Below, one piece after another: positions 29,301-38,407 of a stretch of DNA of 64,000 bases. The notes beneath the pieces were generated by a model. The model was not told the DNA's origin. It did not search any database and saw only the letters and a list, made by a program, of their open reading frames with translations. The first letter of the stretch is position 1, and the number at the start of each line of letters is the position of its first letter. Origin of the DNA: an uncultured Draconibacterium sp. (GTDB lineage: Bacteria > Bacteroidota > Bacteroidia > Bacteroidales > Prolixibacteraceae). Position numbers and translations under genes: made by a program. The stretch lies in the NCBI GenBank assembly GCA_947492175.1, contig CANLMQ010000025.1:1-64000 (forward strand). The letters are read 5' to 3'.

Positions 29301-29854
29301 ATCCCCACAAACGAAAACACGAGCACCGCATTTTCTGCAACATTTGCAAGTGAATAATTCCCATCTACATCTGTAATAGTACCTTGAGTGGTACCTTTAA
29401 CGATTACAGTTACACCGGGTAAAGAAGAATTGGAAGTGTCGGTCACCTTACCAGAAACGGTTTTTTGTTGTTGAACATTACCGGAGATAAACTCAGGTGC
29501 CAAAATAATTTTCCGGTCTATTATAGTGTATACTACATCAATTCCTTCGAACAATTTATCAAGAATCTCGTTTATTTTCTGATTTTCGACAGAAACTGAC
29601 ACCTCTCTGTTTGTGTCGACCAATTTTTCGTTGTAAAGGAAGAAAAACTCTGTGCGTTCTTCAATTTCATCCAATACACTTACCAGCTTAGTATGAGATA
29701 AGTTAAGGGATATTCTGGTTTCTTGCGAATAGATATCTGTAGCAAAGGACTGAAGAATTGAAGCAAGAAGTAAAAAAAGAGTAATCCTCATAATTCTGAA
29801 TGTTTTTAACAGAATGTAATTATTACATCCACAAAAAAATCTGTTTTTTTTCAT
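26366..29854 (-). CDS. SusC/RagA TonB-linked transporter with STN domain (PUL B)
   Basis: A 1,162-residue signal-transducing TonB-dependent transporter. Order of domains: signal peptide (core about 22-37), complete STN domain (about 45-115, ISLNLSHTKLVSVLDEIEER to TIIDRKIILAPEF), carboxypeptidase-D-like repeat (from VSGKVTDTSNSSLPGVTV), plug with EEVVVVGYGTQ, then the barrel ending SFGVSLTF. The STN domain contacts the FecR-type anti-sigma factor encoded 132 bases upstream, so ligand binding can switch on transcription of the operon. Its start codon overlaps the plus-strand TAnnTTTG motif of a candidate antisense RNA. Confidence 0.96.
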   Translation of the reverse strand: MKKNRFFCGCNNYILLKTFRIMRITLFLLLASILQSFATDIYSQETRISLNLSHTKLVSVLDEIEERTEFFFLYNEKLVDTNREVSVSVENQKINEILDKLFEGIDVVYTIIDRKIILAPEFISGNVQQQKTVSGKVTDTSNSSLPGVTVIVKGTTQGTITDVDGNYSLANVAENAVLVFSFVGMKSQEVPVAHKSSINVVMEDETIGMEEVVVVGYGTQKKVNLTGSVDVVTGEKLANRPASNVSLLLQGASPNLNISLSKMGGEPGASQSWQIRGVGSISSNSAPLVLVDGVEMDHNLLDPESIESVSVLKDASASAVYGSRAAFGVVLITTKKGKKNQPLQIQYSNNLSFAVPIYVPNMENSYTYAIAFNQARANAGLSPKFPDEQVQRIKGYIDGTYEYPYDPENPPTYMWAGRHVGNANVNWTQEFYKKYSFQQKHNVTLSGSSEGTQYYFTAGYYDQPGLYSWGDDGYKRYNILANFSSKINEWSKFDFSTKYARSNTDNPIGMVGLPRTYTWSQIIDFWPTMPMYNIDGSVNNPIVRVLQDGGRILNERNDLWVNLGTELEPVKGWKTNIRYNYNYRSNSESRNPKPVPVSVPNGTWGNIGESTTSAVSILDHSKYSLFSAHTSYEKNIGRHYVKGLIGYERDKRYNKWMYGSKMDLITPEVVAIRAALGTTTLDDKISHWATEGVFGRLNYNFDGKYLFEFSARYDGSSRFESGSRWGFFPSASVGYNIAKENFWKPFQAYVNTFKLRTSYGSLGNQNVANYLYLATIPVTLRQDYLINDQLPLYAGNPNIISDDLTWETITTLDVGFDAEFFNNRLSLVFDWYERITSDMIGPSMQLPTVLGTSAPSSNNAKLSTKGVELSLGWKDRISKDFSYEVKVGFSDNKTVIKEYLNENGNIYSWYAGRVYGDQWGYTTDGIIQSVGEEMPDQSYIYSSWTPGDIKYKDLNDDGKINPGTYTLDNHGDLSIIANTTPRYNYNISVGFTWKDFDFNMFWQGIGKRDLLPGIDSEYFWGLNSHPNTSALFKEGDMLDYWRPADETNILGPNTDAYYPKPYFSSQRNKNSLYQTRYVLNAAYLRLKNLQVGYNIPQNLLDKIFIQKARVYVSGENLLTFSPLSKLFEPETTVSSNPNHGGVDMGEIYPITRMFSFGVSLTF

Positions 29855-29867
29855 AAATTTGCGTTAT

Positions 29868-29934
29868 TAAACATTAAAAAAATTTTAAAAAAGATTTTTT
29901 GAAGGAAATCGTTGCAGCGATTTCCTTTTTTTGT
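29868..29934 (+). ncRNA. Candidate cis-antisense sRNA over the susC-B leader
   Basis: This is the clearest of three similar cases. On the plus strand, TAAATTTG (29854-29861) starts exactly opposite the first base of the susC-B start codon. About 40 bases downstream is a strong terminator: AAGGAAATCG (29902-29911), loop TTGCAG, CGATTTCCTT (29918-29927), followed by a T run to 29932. There is no plus-strand gene that such a terminator could serve. The predicted RNA is about 66 bases and would pair with the whole susC 5' leader in the fecR-susC gap. Confidence 0.5.
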
Positions 29935-29986
29935 TTAGCTATGGGCCATCTCGTAGTTTCATATATATAGCTTTTAATGAAAAAAC

Positions 29987-31033
29987 TCAAATATTATTCT
30001 TGTACAGCAATACCTTCTTTTTGGTAACTGTTCCGTCATTCAAAATTTTTCGGTCAACAATACGGTAACGAATTGGCGATGTCATACTTATATAACGAAT
30101 AACTTCTTCCAACGAATCATCATCAAAAATTCCCCGGAACGTATACTTTTTAAGATCATCATCAACCACATCTACGTCCACATTATACCAACGGCTAATA
30201 CGTCTTGCCACTTCATCCATTGTATCGCCCCTAAACACCAACTTGCCTTCTTTCCATGCGGAGTATTTTGAGGCATCTGTATTATTTATATTTATCACAT
30301 CTTCTGTTAATACCAGACGTTCATCTGGTTTCATTTCAATACCAGAAGAGAGTCTCGGAGTGGAAAATTCTACCTTTCCTTCTTCTAAAACCACTTCCAG
30401 ATATTTTTCTTCCGGGTAAGCACTAAGGTTAAATTTAGTCCCCAGTACTTTTATCTTAGAATCACCTGCAGCAATTTCAAACGGATGTTCTGCGTCGTGG
30501 GCCACATCGAACCAAGCTTCTCCGCTTAAAACGATATGCCTGTTTTTATTAAAGGGCAGGTTATATTCGAGAGAAGATCCACTATTGAGCCATCCTTTGG
30601 AACCATCTGGCAAAGAAAAATTGATACGCGATCCTAATGGAGCAAAAAGTGTTGAACGCACCGGAGCCTCAGCCACTACCATTTTCTCCTGGTTTTGGCT
30701 GGCAAACCAAATTCCTCCTGCAATTAATACAGGTATTAATAATACGGCAGCGGCTACCGAATACCATCTATATAGTTTTTTTACTACAGTATTTTTTTTC
30801 TGGTTTTCGTTTTTATGTATGCTATGATGAATCCGATCCAGCAAATAAGAAAGGTTGTAATTTTCGTCAGGATTATTTTTCAGGTATTCATTAAATTCCT
30901 GTTTAATATGATTTTTGAATTCCCTGTTATTCTCATTTTTTGCAAAAAGATCATGTATATATTTTTCTTCATCTGCATTGGAAAGCCCCTTTCTAAAGCG
31001 TTGCAGTTTTTCTATTTCTGTTTTATTTATCAT
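29987..31033 (-). CDS. FecR family anti-sigma factor (PUL B)
   Basis: A 348-residue inner-membrane anti-sigma factor. The cytoplasmic N-terminal part (about 1-88) is followed by one membrane helix (YSVAAAVLLIPVLIAGGIWF, about 91-110) and a periplasmic FecR domain with GEAWFDVAHDAEHPFEIAAG, KVLGTKFNLSAYPEEK and KPDERLVLT. The C-terminal STN-like part (DTMDEVARRISRWYNVDVDV, then YTFRGIFDDDSLEEVIRYI) receives the signal from SusC-B. It lies between its sigma factor and susC-B on the same strand. It should hold the sigma factor inactive until the transporter binds its ligand. Confidence 0.93.
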   Translation of the reverse strand: MINKTEIEKLQRFRKGLSNADEEKYIHDLFAKNENNREFKNHIKQEFNEYLKNNPDENYNLSYLLDRIHHSIHKNENQKKNTVVKKLYRWYSVAAAVLLIPVLIAGGIWFASQNQEKMVVAEAPVRSTLFAPLGSRINFSLPDGSKGWLNSGSSLEYNLPFNKNRHIVLSGEAWFDVAHDAEHPFEIAAGDSKIKVLGTKFNLSAYPEEKYLEVVLEEGKVEFSTPRLSSGIEMKPDERLVLTEDVININNTDASKYSAWKEGKLVFRGDTMDEVARRISRWYNVDVDVVDDDLKKYTFRGIFDDDSLEEVIRYISMTSPIRYRIVDRKILNDGTVTKKKVLLYKNNI

Positions 31034-31243
31034 TCTTCTTTATTTGAAAATCCTCCTTTAAAATAGGGAGGATTTTTAAAACTAACTAACCCAAACTATT
31101 CATGCGAGAAAAAACATTTTCTTTTCTCTTTATAAGTTATAGGAACTCAATAAGAATATCTCACGAAGAAAAATGATATTTTTTTCATTTATTTTTGCAA
31201 CAAGGGTTCAGACAACCAACTCGCAAACCCGTATCTACTTCAT

Positions 31244-31831
31244 TTAATGGATAAATACAGCAAAAAATAACAAAAGGGGAAAACTGGAATCTGGTAAATG
31301 TTTTTTCAAAAATTTTAAAGCAAACGATATTTGATTATCGACTGTTCCTGGAGCAAGGTTCATCTCTTCCGCAATTTCTTTAGTGCTTTTTCCTTCTTTT
31401 CTACTTTTTATGAATATTAAGCGCTGTCTTTCCGGTAGCTGATCAATCAATTTTTCTACATGCTCAAGTGTTGCTTTGTATTCCAATTGTTCTTCCAAAT
31501 TAATTGTTGAACCAGTTGTGGTACTCTTTTCTTCCAGAAACTTTTCATGAATCTGCTTTTTCCGAAAGAACTGACACATTTCATGGTAAGCAATTGTAAA
31601 AAGGTAAGACTTAAGAGAAGATTCCTTTTTAAGGTTTTTCCGGTTTTCCCATATTTTAAGAAAAACATCTTGTACTAAACCTTCAGTCTCTTCTTTCGAT
31701 TTTAAATAGCTTAAGGCAAATCCGAACAACCGGTCTCCATATTTTCTAAAAATCTGGTCAAAAGCTTCAGTATCTCCTTTGCGGAGTTCTTCAACTAATC
31801 CGTAGTCTGATTTGTACTTATTTATTGTCAT
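31244..31831 (-). CDS. RNA polymerase ECF-type sigma factor (PUL B)
   Basis: A 195-residue ECF sigma factor of the FecR-controlled Bacteroidota group. Region 2 covers about residues 8-85 (LRKGDTEAFDQIFRKYGDRL, TEGLVQDVFLKIWENRKNL), and region 4 about 115-175 (IDQLPERQRLIFIKSRKEG, STKEIAEEMNLAPGTVDNQI helix-turn-helix). A hydrophobic tail (SFPLLLFFAVFI) is usual for this group. It precedes its anti-sigma gene and presumably directs transcription of PUL B. A promoter-like motif lies just upstream (31850-31883). Confidence 0.94.
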   Translation of the reverse strand: MTINKYKSDYGLVEELRKGDTEAFDQIFRKYGDRLFGFALSYLKSKEETEGLVQDVFLKIWENRKNLKKESSLKSYLFTIAYHEMCQFFRKKQIHEKFLEEKSTTTGSTINLEEQLEYKATLEHVEKLIDQLPERQRLIFIKSRKEGKSTKEIAEEMNLAPGTVDNQISFALKFLKKHLPDSSFPLLLFFAVFIH

Positions 31832-31849
31832 TTAAGTTTAGATTCTGGT

Positions 31850-31883
31850 CAAAAATAAAATATTTTTGAAACTAAAAAGCAAA
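31850..31883 (-). promoter_or_regulatory. Promoter-like motif upstream of the PUL B sigma gene
   Basis: Read on the minus strand, TTTG (31880-31883) is followed after 22 bases by TATTTTTG (31850-31857). This matches the Bacteroidota -33/-7 pair TTTG-N19-21-TAnnTTTG with one extra base of spacing. Transcription would begin about 12 bases before the sigma gene start at 31831. Position supports it; the region is AT-rich, so chance matches are possible. Confidence 0.5.
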
Positions 31884-32200
31884 CATTTATCGTTTCCTCT
31901 ATTCATACTTTTTAGAATCTTGCTTATTTATTCAGATAACAGAATATTAACTTAAAACTTAATTATATTCAAAATTAAGAAAGCTATACAGAGAACAAGA
32001 AAACATTGGCTTTTATTATATGCTAATTTTTAAAGCACAAGAAGATCTAAATTGTTCTTTAATGACATAAAATCTGATTTTGAATTATTAAACGACAAAA
32101 AGTAATAAATGTACTCAGAAGATACCCATAAAAGATAAAACTCGTACACACCTAACTATAAATGCATTAACAAAGTTTTAGTACTCCCGTTCTTGGCAAA
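31884..32200. other. AT-rich intergenic stretch
   Basis: This stretch lies between the PUL B sigma promoter and the terminator of the NmrA-type gene. It is very AT-rich, with no reading frame or inverted repeat that I can support. Probably spacer. Confidence 0.4.
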
Positions 32201-32239
32201 AAAAATGCAACAAGCTTACATATAACTTGTTGCATTTTT
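32201..32239. terminator. Stem-loop terminator after the NmrA-type gene
   Basis: A 14-bp perfect inverted repeat, AAAAATGCAACAAG (32201-32214) with CTTGTTGCATTTTT (32226-32239), loop of 11. A/T tails on both sides make it able to work in both directions. It lies 45 bases past the stop at 32284 and insulates PUL B from the upstream gene. Confidence 0.85.
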
Positions 32240-32283
32240 ATTTTCTAAATAATTAACTCCTCTATTTTATGAAAGCACCTAAA

Positions 32284-33233
32284 CTATTGAATGCTGATTT
32301 TTTCTTTGTTCTGCATCAGCCATTCTTCAAACGAAAGTAGCTCCGGATTTAGTTCTTTCGAAAAACCAACATCCCGCATTCCGCAAAAATATTCTTCGAA
32401 ATCGCATTTAAACTGAAACATATTTCCAAGATCCTCGGCTCCGGGAAAGCCAAACTCCCAATAAACTGAAGGAGGAACAGGATTATACACAACTTCGGTT
32501 CCTAAAACTTTGGAAAAGCTATCTGCCATTTGTTTTCCTGTTAATTTCTCACCGGTTATTCCCACAGATTTTCCCTGATATTGTTTTCCCGCTTTGAAAA
32601 TACCAAAAGCACATTTCCCGATATCCTGTGCAGCAATACCCGGTAATTTTTTGTCGCCCATTGGCAAAGTTAATCCAACCTTTCCATCCTCTCCTTTTGT
32701 GGTCCCATTCCAAAATAAATGAAATTATCCCAATAAAATGAAGTATATAGCAAAGTATACGGAACACCACTTTCTTCGAAATATATATTCGATTCTGCTT
32801 TTGCATCGAAATGCGGAACCTTGTATTTATTCATCAGAGTTGGCATTCTATCGTCATTAAGCGGGATCCATTTTCGTGTATCCTCAAGTGTCGACCATAT
32901 TACATGCTTCGCTCCAACTTCGGCCGCTGCTTCAGCCATTATTTTTGCCTGAGTTTTTTCTTTCTCAGGAGAAAAGTGCTCCCAGAAAAAAGTTACACAA
33001 TAAATTCCGTGTACTCCGTTAAAAGCTTTTAATAAACTGGTTTTATCATCAACATCTGCCGTTACCACTTCTGCTCCCAATGATGCGAGTTCTTTCGCTT
33101 TATCAGAATTTGCATTTCTGGTTATTGCCCGCACCTTAAACTCTCCGCTTTTATCATTCAAAATGGCGCGAACCAATCCACCTCCCTGAGCTCCGGTTGC
33201 TCCAACAACTGCTATAGTTTTTTTGTTTTCCAT
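32284..33233 (-). pseudogene. NmrA family NAD(P)-binding protein, frameshifted
   Basis: Two adjacent frames together form one NmrA-like protein of about 316 residues. The first (33233 to 32670) has the Rossmann start KKTIAVVGATGAQGGGLVRA and reads normally to YFGMGPQK, then runs into ERMERLD and a stop. The second frame, entered from before 32667, continues GEDGKVGLTLPMGDKKLPGI in family fashion and ends at 32284. Adding one A to the run of four A (plus-strand T at 32695-32698) restores the frame. So this is either a recent one-base deletion or a homopolymer sequencing error. NmrA-like proteins are redox-sensing NADP binders or quinone/isoflavone-type reductases. It is a single-gene unit between PULs C and B. 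Confidence 0.88.
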
Positions 33234-33389
33234 GACATTATGTATATTAATTAAAACCTATAAGTTATTACATTATTAAATAACTCACGGCACATATAAA
33301 TACTTATTAGTCTTTTTTAACATTTTGGAAATGAGTAGTAAAAATATACATGATCAATATTTCAAAAGACTTCATTGATCTTACTCAAT

Positions 33390-33432
33390 AAAAAAAGCCC
33401 CGCTCCATAAAAATATGGTAGCGGAGCTTAAT
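33390..33432 (-). terminator. Terminator at the end of PUL C
   Basis: A stem with one bulge and one mismatch: AAGCCCCGCTCCATA pairs with TATGGTAGCGGAGCTT around a short A-rich loop. Read on the minus strand it is followed by seven T. It lies 54-97 bases past the susD-C stop, so PUL C ends after susD. Confidence 0.8.
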
Positions 33433-33486
33433 AAATTACTCAGTTATTAACTAAAATATTTTGAAATTACAGAATGTAACTCTGTT

Positions 33487-35076
33487 CTATTTGTATCCAT
33501 CATTTTGCTCCAGAATAGCTCCTGAATTAGCATCGATAGCCGTTTGTGGTATTGGCCACAGAACATGATAATCACGAATGGTTGTTTTAGAAACAGGATT
33601 TAAACTACGTACTCTTTCAAGTAACTTACCGGTACGGATTAAGGTAAAACGGCGCGGATACTCTCCAAATAATTCTCGCGCTCTTTCATCAAGAATATAA
33701 TCCATATCTACATCTGCCTCTGCAACAGGAGTAGCATTTGCACGTGCCCTTACTTCATTAATACTTATAGCTGCATCTCCGGGTCTATTCTGCTTTAATT
33801 GCGCTTCAGCCAATAATAAATAAGTCTCTGCCAAACGAATTTTCACACGATCTTTTAGGTTACTGATATAAGATGGACTATCATCTGTTACACCAAAATT
33901 GAATTTTGTAGTTGAAGGAAACAATTCACCATTATTAATTCTTTCTTCTGTCATTTCAACTTTCTGTCCGAATTTTTCATGAGTTGGATCGTTATACCAA
34001 TACTCACGACGGATGTTGTATTTTGAAGCTCTCATATCCTGCGCTTCATAAGCATCTATCCACCATTGAAGCGGACGCTGACGACCAAGACCACGACCTC
34101 CCAAAGAATCACACAGTTGCATTCCCTGAATCTTTGAATAATAGGGAACCCAACAACGACGTGACCAGTCTGAATAACGGGAACCTCCTCCGCCATCAAC
34201 ATTATACTGCTGCTGAATAGCCCAGATTGTTTCCTGATTACCTGATGAACGGTTTTGGTTGTTCTCAAGAAACATATCGGCAAAAACATCACCCGGCTTG
34301 TCAGTATGTTTACCAAAACGTTCTTTCATCAATTTGTAAGTTCCTGAATTAATTACTGCTTTGGCTGCCTGCTCTGCAAGTTCTGGTTTGTTGGCATGCA
34401 AATATGTTTCGGCCAACATATGTTGAGCTGCAGCCTTTACAACTTTACCTTCGTCTTCAGCAAGATCTGGCAAATTATCACTGGCAAATTTCAAATCTTC
34501 TATCATAAAATCAAGAATCTCTGAAACTGACTGACGAGTATAATCCAAACGGAATGGTTTTTCTACTTCCTTCACCAAAGGAACATCGCCATAGAGCGTA
34601 ATAAGATCACGATATGCATATGCCCTTAAAAAACGTGCTTCACCCAAAACGCGGGTTTTATCGGAAGCATTGTCCCATTCCACATTTTCATTCTCTGCAG
34701 CTTCGATAATCAGGTTGGCATTTCCAATGGTTTTATACGCCCAATTCCAGTATGCCTTTACAATTGTTGTACTGCTGTTAATTGCATCGGCGTAATCTTC
34801 AAAAGGAGTGTAATGTCCGTGACGAGTTCCTGAAACAGATAAGTCTGTACCTGCAAACATAGGTGCGTACATTAATCCACCACCATACCATCCCCATTCA
34901 TCGCGAACCTGATCATAAAGACCAGTTAATGCGGTTTCAAAGCCGGTTGTATTAACAAATGTATTTTCGGGAGCTAAAGAACTCTTTGGATTTTCAGTTA
35001 AAAAATCATCGTTGCAGGAAGGTAATACAATGACGCCTACCAGCAATAAAAGTATAAAATTATATATCGTTCTCAT
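33487..35076 (-). CDS. SusD/RagB family outer-membrane lipoprotein (PUL C)
   Basis: A 529-residue surface glycan-binding lipoprotein with lipobox VLPSCNDDF (Cys21) and an acidic export signal. Family blocks: FVNTTGFETALTGLYDQVRD, ARFLRAYAYRDLITLYGDVPLV, and in the C-terminal half RLAETYLLLAEAQLKQNRPG and DERARELFGEYPRRFTLIRTGKLLERV. It ends with PIPQTAIDAN and a short tail typical of RagB. Its gene is 21 bases after susC-C and is the last of the operon. Confidence 0.95.
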   Translation of the reverse strand: MRTIYNFILLLLVGVIVLPSCNDDFLTENPKSSLAPENTFVNTTGFETALTGLYDQVRDEWGWYGGGLMYAPMFAGTDLSVSGTRHGHYTPFEDYADAINSSTTIVKAYWNWAYKTIGNANLIIEAAENENVEWDNASDKTRVLGEARFLRAYAYRDLITLYGDVPLVKEVEKPFRLDYTRQSVSEILDFMIEDLKFASDNLPDLAEDEGKVVKAAAQHMLAETYLHANKPELAEQAAKAVINSGTYKLMKERFGKHTDKPGDVFADMFLENNQNRSSGNQETIWAIQQQYNVDGGGGSRYSDWSRRCWVPYYSKIQGMQLCDSLGGRGLGRQRPLQWWIDAYEAQDMRASKYNIRREYWYNDPTHEKFGQKVEMTEERINNGELFPSTTKFNFGVTDDSPSYISNLKDRVKIRLAETYLLLAEAQLKQNRPGDAAISINEVRARANATPVAEADVDMDYILDERARELFGEYPRRFTLIRTGKLLERVRSLNPVSKTTIRDYHVLWPIPQTAIDANSGAILEQNDGYK

Positions 35077-35097
35077 TGTTTATAATCTTTATCAATT

Positions 35098-38000
35098 TTA
35101 GAAACTAAGGTTTACGCCCATAATAATAGTTCTCGAATTTGGATAAGGAGCAAACGAATCGTCAGCTTCCGGATCATAACCATCCCAATCAGTAAAAGTG
35201 TAAAGGTTTTTGCCGCTCAAAAATACTTTTAGATTCTGTACACCAACTTTATCAAGCATTTGTTTTGGGAAAGTATAAGACAGAGACACATCCTGGATTC
35301 TTACATAACTGGCATCCTGGTAGAAAAAATGTCTCAAGGTATTGCCAGTATCATCGTATCCGGGCGTTACATATGTATTACTAGGTCTTTCTTCGGTCCA
35401 ATAAGGAACATTCAGGTAATTTGTATTTTTTGTAGGTAACCAGGTATTCGGATCAAGAAGTTTGTTTTCTTTTAAGATACCTTGTACAGTATTTAAATAC
35501 ACTGAAAGCGACCAGTTATTATATGTAAAAGTATTTGTCATTCCTCCAACCCAATCAGGAAGTTTAGATCCTAGTATTTCCTTGTCCGCTGAAGTGATTT
35601 TACCATCTTCTGATACATCCCTGATAATTGGAGTACCGGGTTTTGCCGATGGCATATGTGAATTTGCAATATCATCGTCTTTTTGCCAGATTCCAATCAT
35701 GTTATAGTCGTAGTGAACACGCAACGGCTCTCCCACAAACCATTTGTTTGCCAAATCGTCGTTGCCATCTCCCCGAAGCTCTACAATTTTATCGCGGTTT
35801 ACAGAGAAATTAAAGTTAGTAGTCCATTCAAAATCACCCCTTCTAACATTCACTGTATTCAGGTTAAATTCAAAACCTTTGTTCTCAGTTTTCCCCACGT
35901 TATACCAAATACTTGTATATCCATTCATTACGGGAACCTGACGTTGCATAAGTAAATTTTTCGACTGACTCTTATAAAACTCGATATTACCAGAAATGCG
36001 ATTATCAAGAATAGCATAATCTAAACCTAAGTTGAAAGAGATGGTACTTTCCCATTTTAGGTCAGGGTTACCAATTGTAGAGATAACCACACCGTTTACT
36101 GTTGTTTCGTTATCGCCATAAACGTATTCTCTTTTGGCAAAATTATCCAGAGTTTGATAAGGTGAAATTCCCATATTTCCATTCTCTCCCAGAGAAGCTC
36201 TGATTTTTAAGTAATCAATAACACTAAGGGCTTCAGAATTCTGGAAGAAGCTTTCTTGTGTTGGAATCCAGCCCAATGCAACAGAAGGAAAAAATCCGTA
36301 TTTATTATTTTCTCCAAAACCTGAGTAGCCGTCTGCACGTCCTGTAGCTGTAAAGAAATATTTATTTGCAAAATTATAGTTGATACGGCCCATGTAAGAA
36401 ACCAAATCAGTTTCAGTTAATTTTGAAGAAAATGTTTTTTGCTCTGCAGAACCTATATAGTGATAAAGGTTGTCATCATTAACAAAACCTTTTCCTTCCA
36501 GTTTTGATTCTTTATAGGTTTCACTTTCACGACTGTAAAGACCTGTAACATCAAAATTATGGTTTCCGATTTCCTTTTTGTATTTAACAATATTCTCCCA
36601 GGTCAATCGCTCCTGGCTGTAATTTTCAATATTTGCCAATCCGTTAGATTGACGCCCTGTTAAAGTATAAGAAGGATAATAGTTACCATATTCACGATTA
36701 TAGTAATCGATACCATAATTTAAGCGGTACGAAAGGCCTTTTATAAACGGTACTTCAACCTCGCCAAAAACATTCACAAAAGCTCTTTTGGTTTCATTAT
36801 CCACAGTTGTACCATCATTGGCATAAGGGTTGGAATAATAAGTCTGAGGCTTTTGCGGATAATCTGTATACCGGCCATTCTCGTCTTTTACTTTACCATA
36901 AGGGCTAATTTTAATCGCATTAGTAATACTTGGCTTATATCCTCCCAAATCCTTGTTTGTCAACTGAATATTAACACCCATTTTAATCCAGTCGTTTATT
37001 TGGTGATCAACATTTGAACGAATGCTGTATCTTTTCATACCACTGTTTTCAACAATACCCTGCTGATTTAAATAGCCAAGAGAAGTGTAATAACTGGTTT
37101 TTTCACTACCTCCTGAAAGGCTCACCTGATGATCTTGCTGAGGAGCTGTTCTGAACACTAAATCCTGCCAGTCGGTTTCTATTCCTGCCTGATACTGAGC
37201 TAATTCATCTGTCATCAAAAGTGCTTCCGGAGAAAGATCAGTTTTTCCTGCAAAGCGATTGTAATCCTGCAGAAACTTAATATACTCCGGTCCTGAAAGT
37301 AAATCCATTTTCTTTGCAATGGTCTGTATCCCATAGTAGCCACGGTAATTAACCCGTACTTTTCCGGTTTTCCCTCTTTTTGTGGTAATAATAATAACTC
37401 CATTAGCTGCACGAGCACCATAAATTGCAGCAGAAGAAGCATCTTTCAATACACTGGCTGTTTCAATGTCTCCAGGATTGATATCATTCATGTTTCCTTC
37501 AAATGGTATTCCGTCAAGAATTATCAGTGGATTATTAGATGCCGATAATGAGTTTTCTCCACGAATACGGATTTTGGGAGCTTCACCAGGTGCTGATTTT
37601 TCATTTGATATATTCAATCCAGGAACAGATCCTTGTAATCCCTGCATTATGTTTGTATTTGGAAGTGTTTCCAGCTTTTCTGCTCTTACCGAATAAACCG
37701 CTCCTGTTAAATCGCTCTTTTTCTGGCTACCATATCCAACGGCAATAACCTCATCGATACCGATAGCATCTGCAACCAGCGTAATATTAATGCTGGTTTG
37801 CTTTTCTACAACAACTTCCTGCGAACGCATTCCTACAAACGAGAACAACAATGAAGCATCTTCCGGCAGGTTAGTTATAAAGTACTCTCCATCCAGATTG
37901 GTTACTGTACCAATTGTAGTTCCTTTAATAAGGATAGTAACTCCCGGAAGCGGTTCTCCCGACTCATCTGTTACTTTTCCGGAAACAGATTTCTCTTGAT

Positions 38001-38394
38001 TTTGAGAACCTTCACCATACGAGTCTCCAACTTTTTGGGTAGATAAAAGAATTAACTTGTCATCAAAAAATTTGTAGGTAATTCTGGTTCCCTCAAAAAC
38101 GGTTTCAAGAATGTTCTCAACCGAAGTATCTTCGGCTTTTACACTTACTTTCCGGTTAACATCAACCTGTTCGTTTTTATAAAAAAAACGAAATTCACTC
38201 TGATTTTCGATAGACGTTAACACATCTACAATCTTTTTATTACGGGCGTCAACCGATAATCTTGCAGTTTGCGAATAAACTGATGCAGTCACGTTCATCA
38301 TTCCTGCCAATAAGAGTATCACGGATAATCTCATAATTCGAAATAGTTTTTGCCACCCATAAGCCGGGCAACGCATTTTTTCTTTTTTTTTCAT
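35098..38394 (-). CDS. SusC/RagA TonB-linked transporter with STN domain (PUL C)
   Basis: A 1,098-residue TonB-dependent transporter. After the signal peptide (core about 22-37) comes a complete STN domain (about 44-112, ARLSVDARNKKIVDVLTSIE to YKFFDDKLILLS). Then come the carboxypeptidase-D-like repeat (SVSGKVTDESGEPLPGVTIL), the plug with DEVIAVGYGSQ, and the barrel ending IIMGVNLSF. The STN domain fits regulation through the FecR protein encoded 133 bases upstream. The start at 38394 has the same MKKK context as the other susC genes and overlaps a plus-strand TAnnTTTG motif. Confidence 0.96.
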   Translation of the reverse strand: MKKKEKMRCPAYGWQKLFRIMRLSVILLLAGMMNVTASVYSQTARLSVDARNKKIVDVLTSIENQSEFRFFYKNEQVDVNRKVSVKAEDTSVENILETVFEGTRITYKFFDDKLILLSTQKVGDSYGEGSQNQEKSVSGKVTDESGEPLPGVTILIKGTTIGTVTNLDGEYFITNLPEDASLLFSFVGMRSQEVVVEKQTSINITLVADAIGIDEVIAVGYGSQKKSDLTGAVYSVRAEKLETLPNTNIMQGLQGSVPGLNISNEKSAPGEAPKIRIRGENSLSASNNPLIILDGIPFEGNMNDINPGDIETASVLKDASSAAIYGARAANGVIIITTKRGKTGKVRVNYRGYYGIQTIAKKMDLLSGPEYIKFLQDYNRFAGKTDLSPEALLMTDELAQYQAGIETDWQDLVFRTAPQQDHQVSLSGGSEKTSYYTSLGYLNQQGIVENSGMKRYSIRSNVDHQINDWIKMGVNIQLTNKDLGGYKPSITNAIKISPYGKVKDENGRYTDYPQKPQTYYSNPYANDGTTVDNETKRAFVNVFGEVEVPFIKGLSYRLNYGIDYYNREYGNYYPSYTLTGRQSNGLANIENYSQERLTWENIVKYKKEIGNHNFDVTGLYSRESETYKESKLEGKGFVNDDNLYHYIGSAEQKTFSSKLTETDLVSYMGRINYNFANKYFFTATGRADGYSGFGENNKYGFFPSVALGWIPTQESFFQNSEALSVIDYLKIRASLGENGNMGISPYQTLDNFAKREYVYGDNETTVNGVVISTIGNPDLKWESTISFNLGLDYAILDNRISGNIEFYKSQSKNLLMQRQVPVMNGYTSIWYNVGKTENKGFEFNLNTVNVRRGDFEWTTNFNFSVNRDKIVELRGDGNDDLANKWFVGEPLRVHYDYNMIGIWQKDDDIANSHMPSAKPGTPIIRDVSEDGKITSADKEILGSKLPDWVGGMTNTFTYNNWSLSVYLNTVQGILKENKLLDPNTWLPTKNTNYLNVPYWTEERPSNTYVTPGYDDTGNTLRHFFYQDASYVRIQDVSLSYTFPKQMLDKVGVQNLKVFLSGKNLYTFTDWDGYDPEADDSFAPYPNSRTIIMGVNLSF

Positions 38395-38407
38395 AAATTT
38401 GTTTTGA

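Noticed and set aside
32284..32667. Separate 127-residue gene starting at 32667
   Set aside because: Its first residues are an internal part of the NmrA family fold, and the missing N-terminal half is directly upstream in another frame; it is the 3' part of the frameshifted gene.
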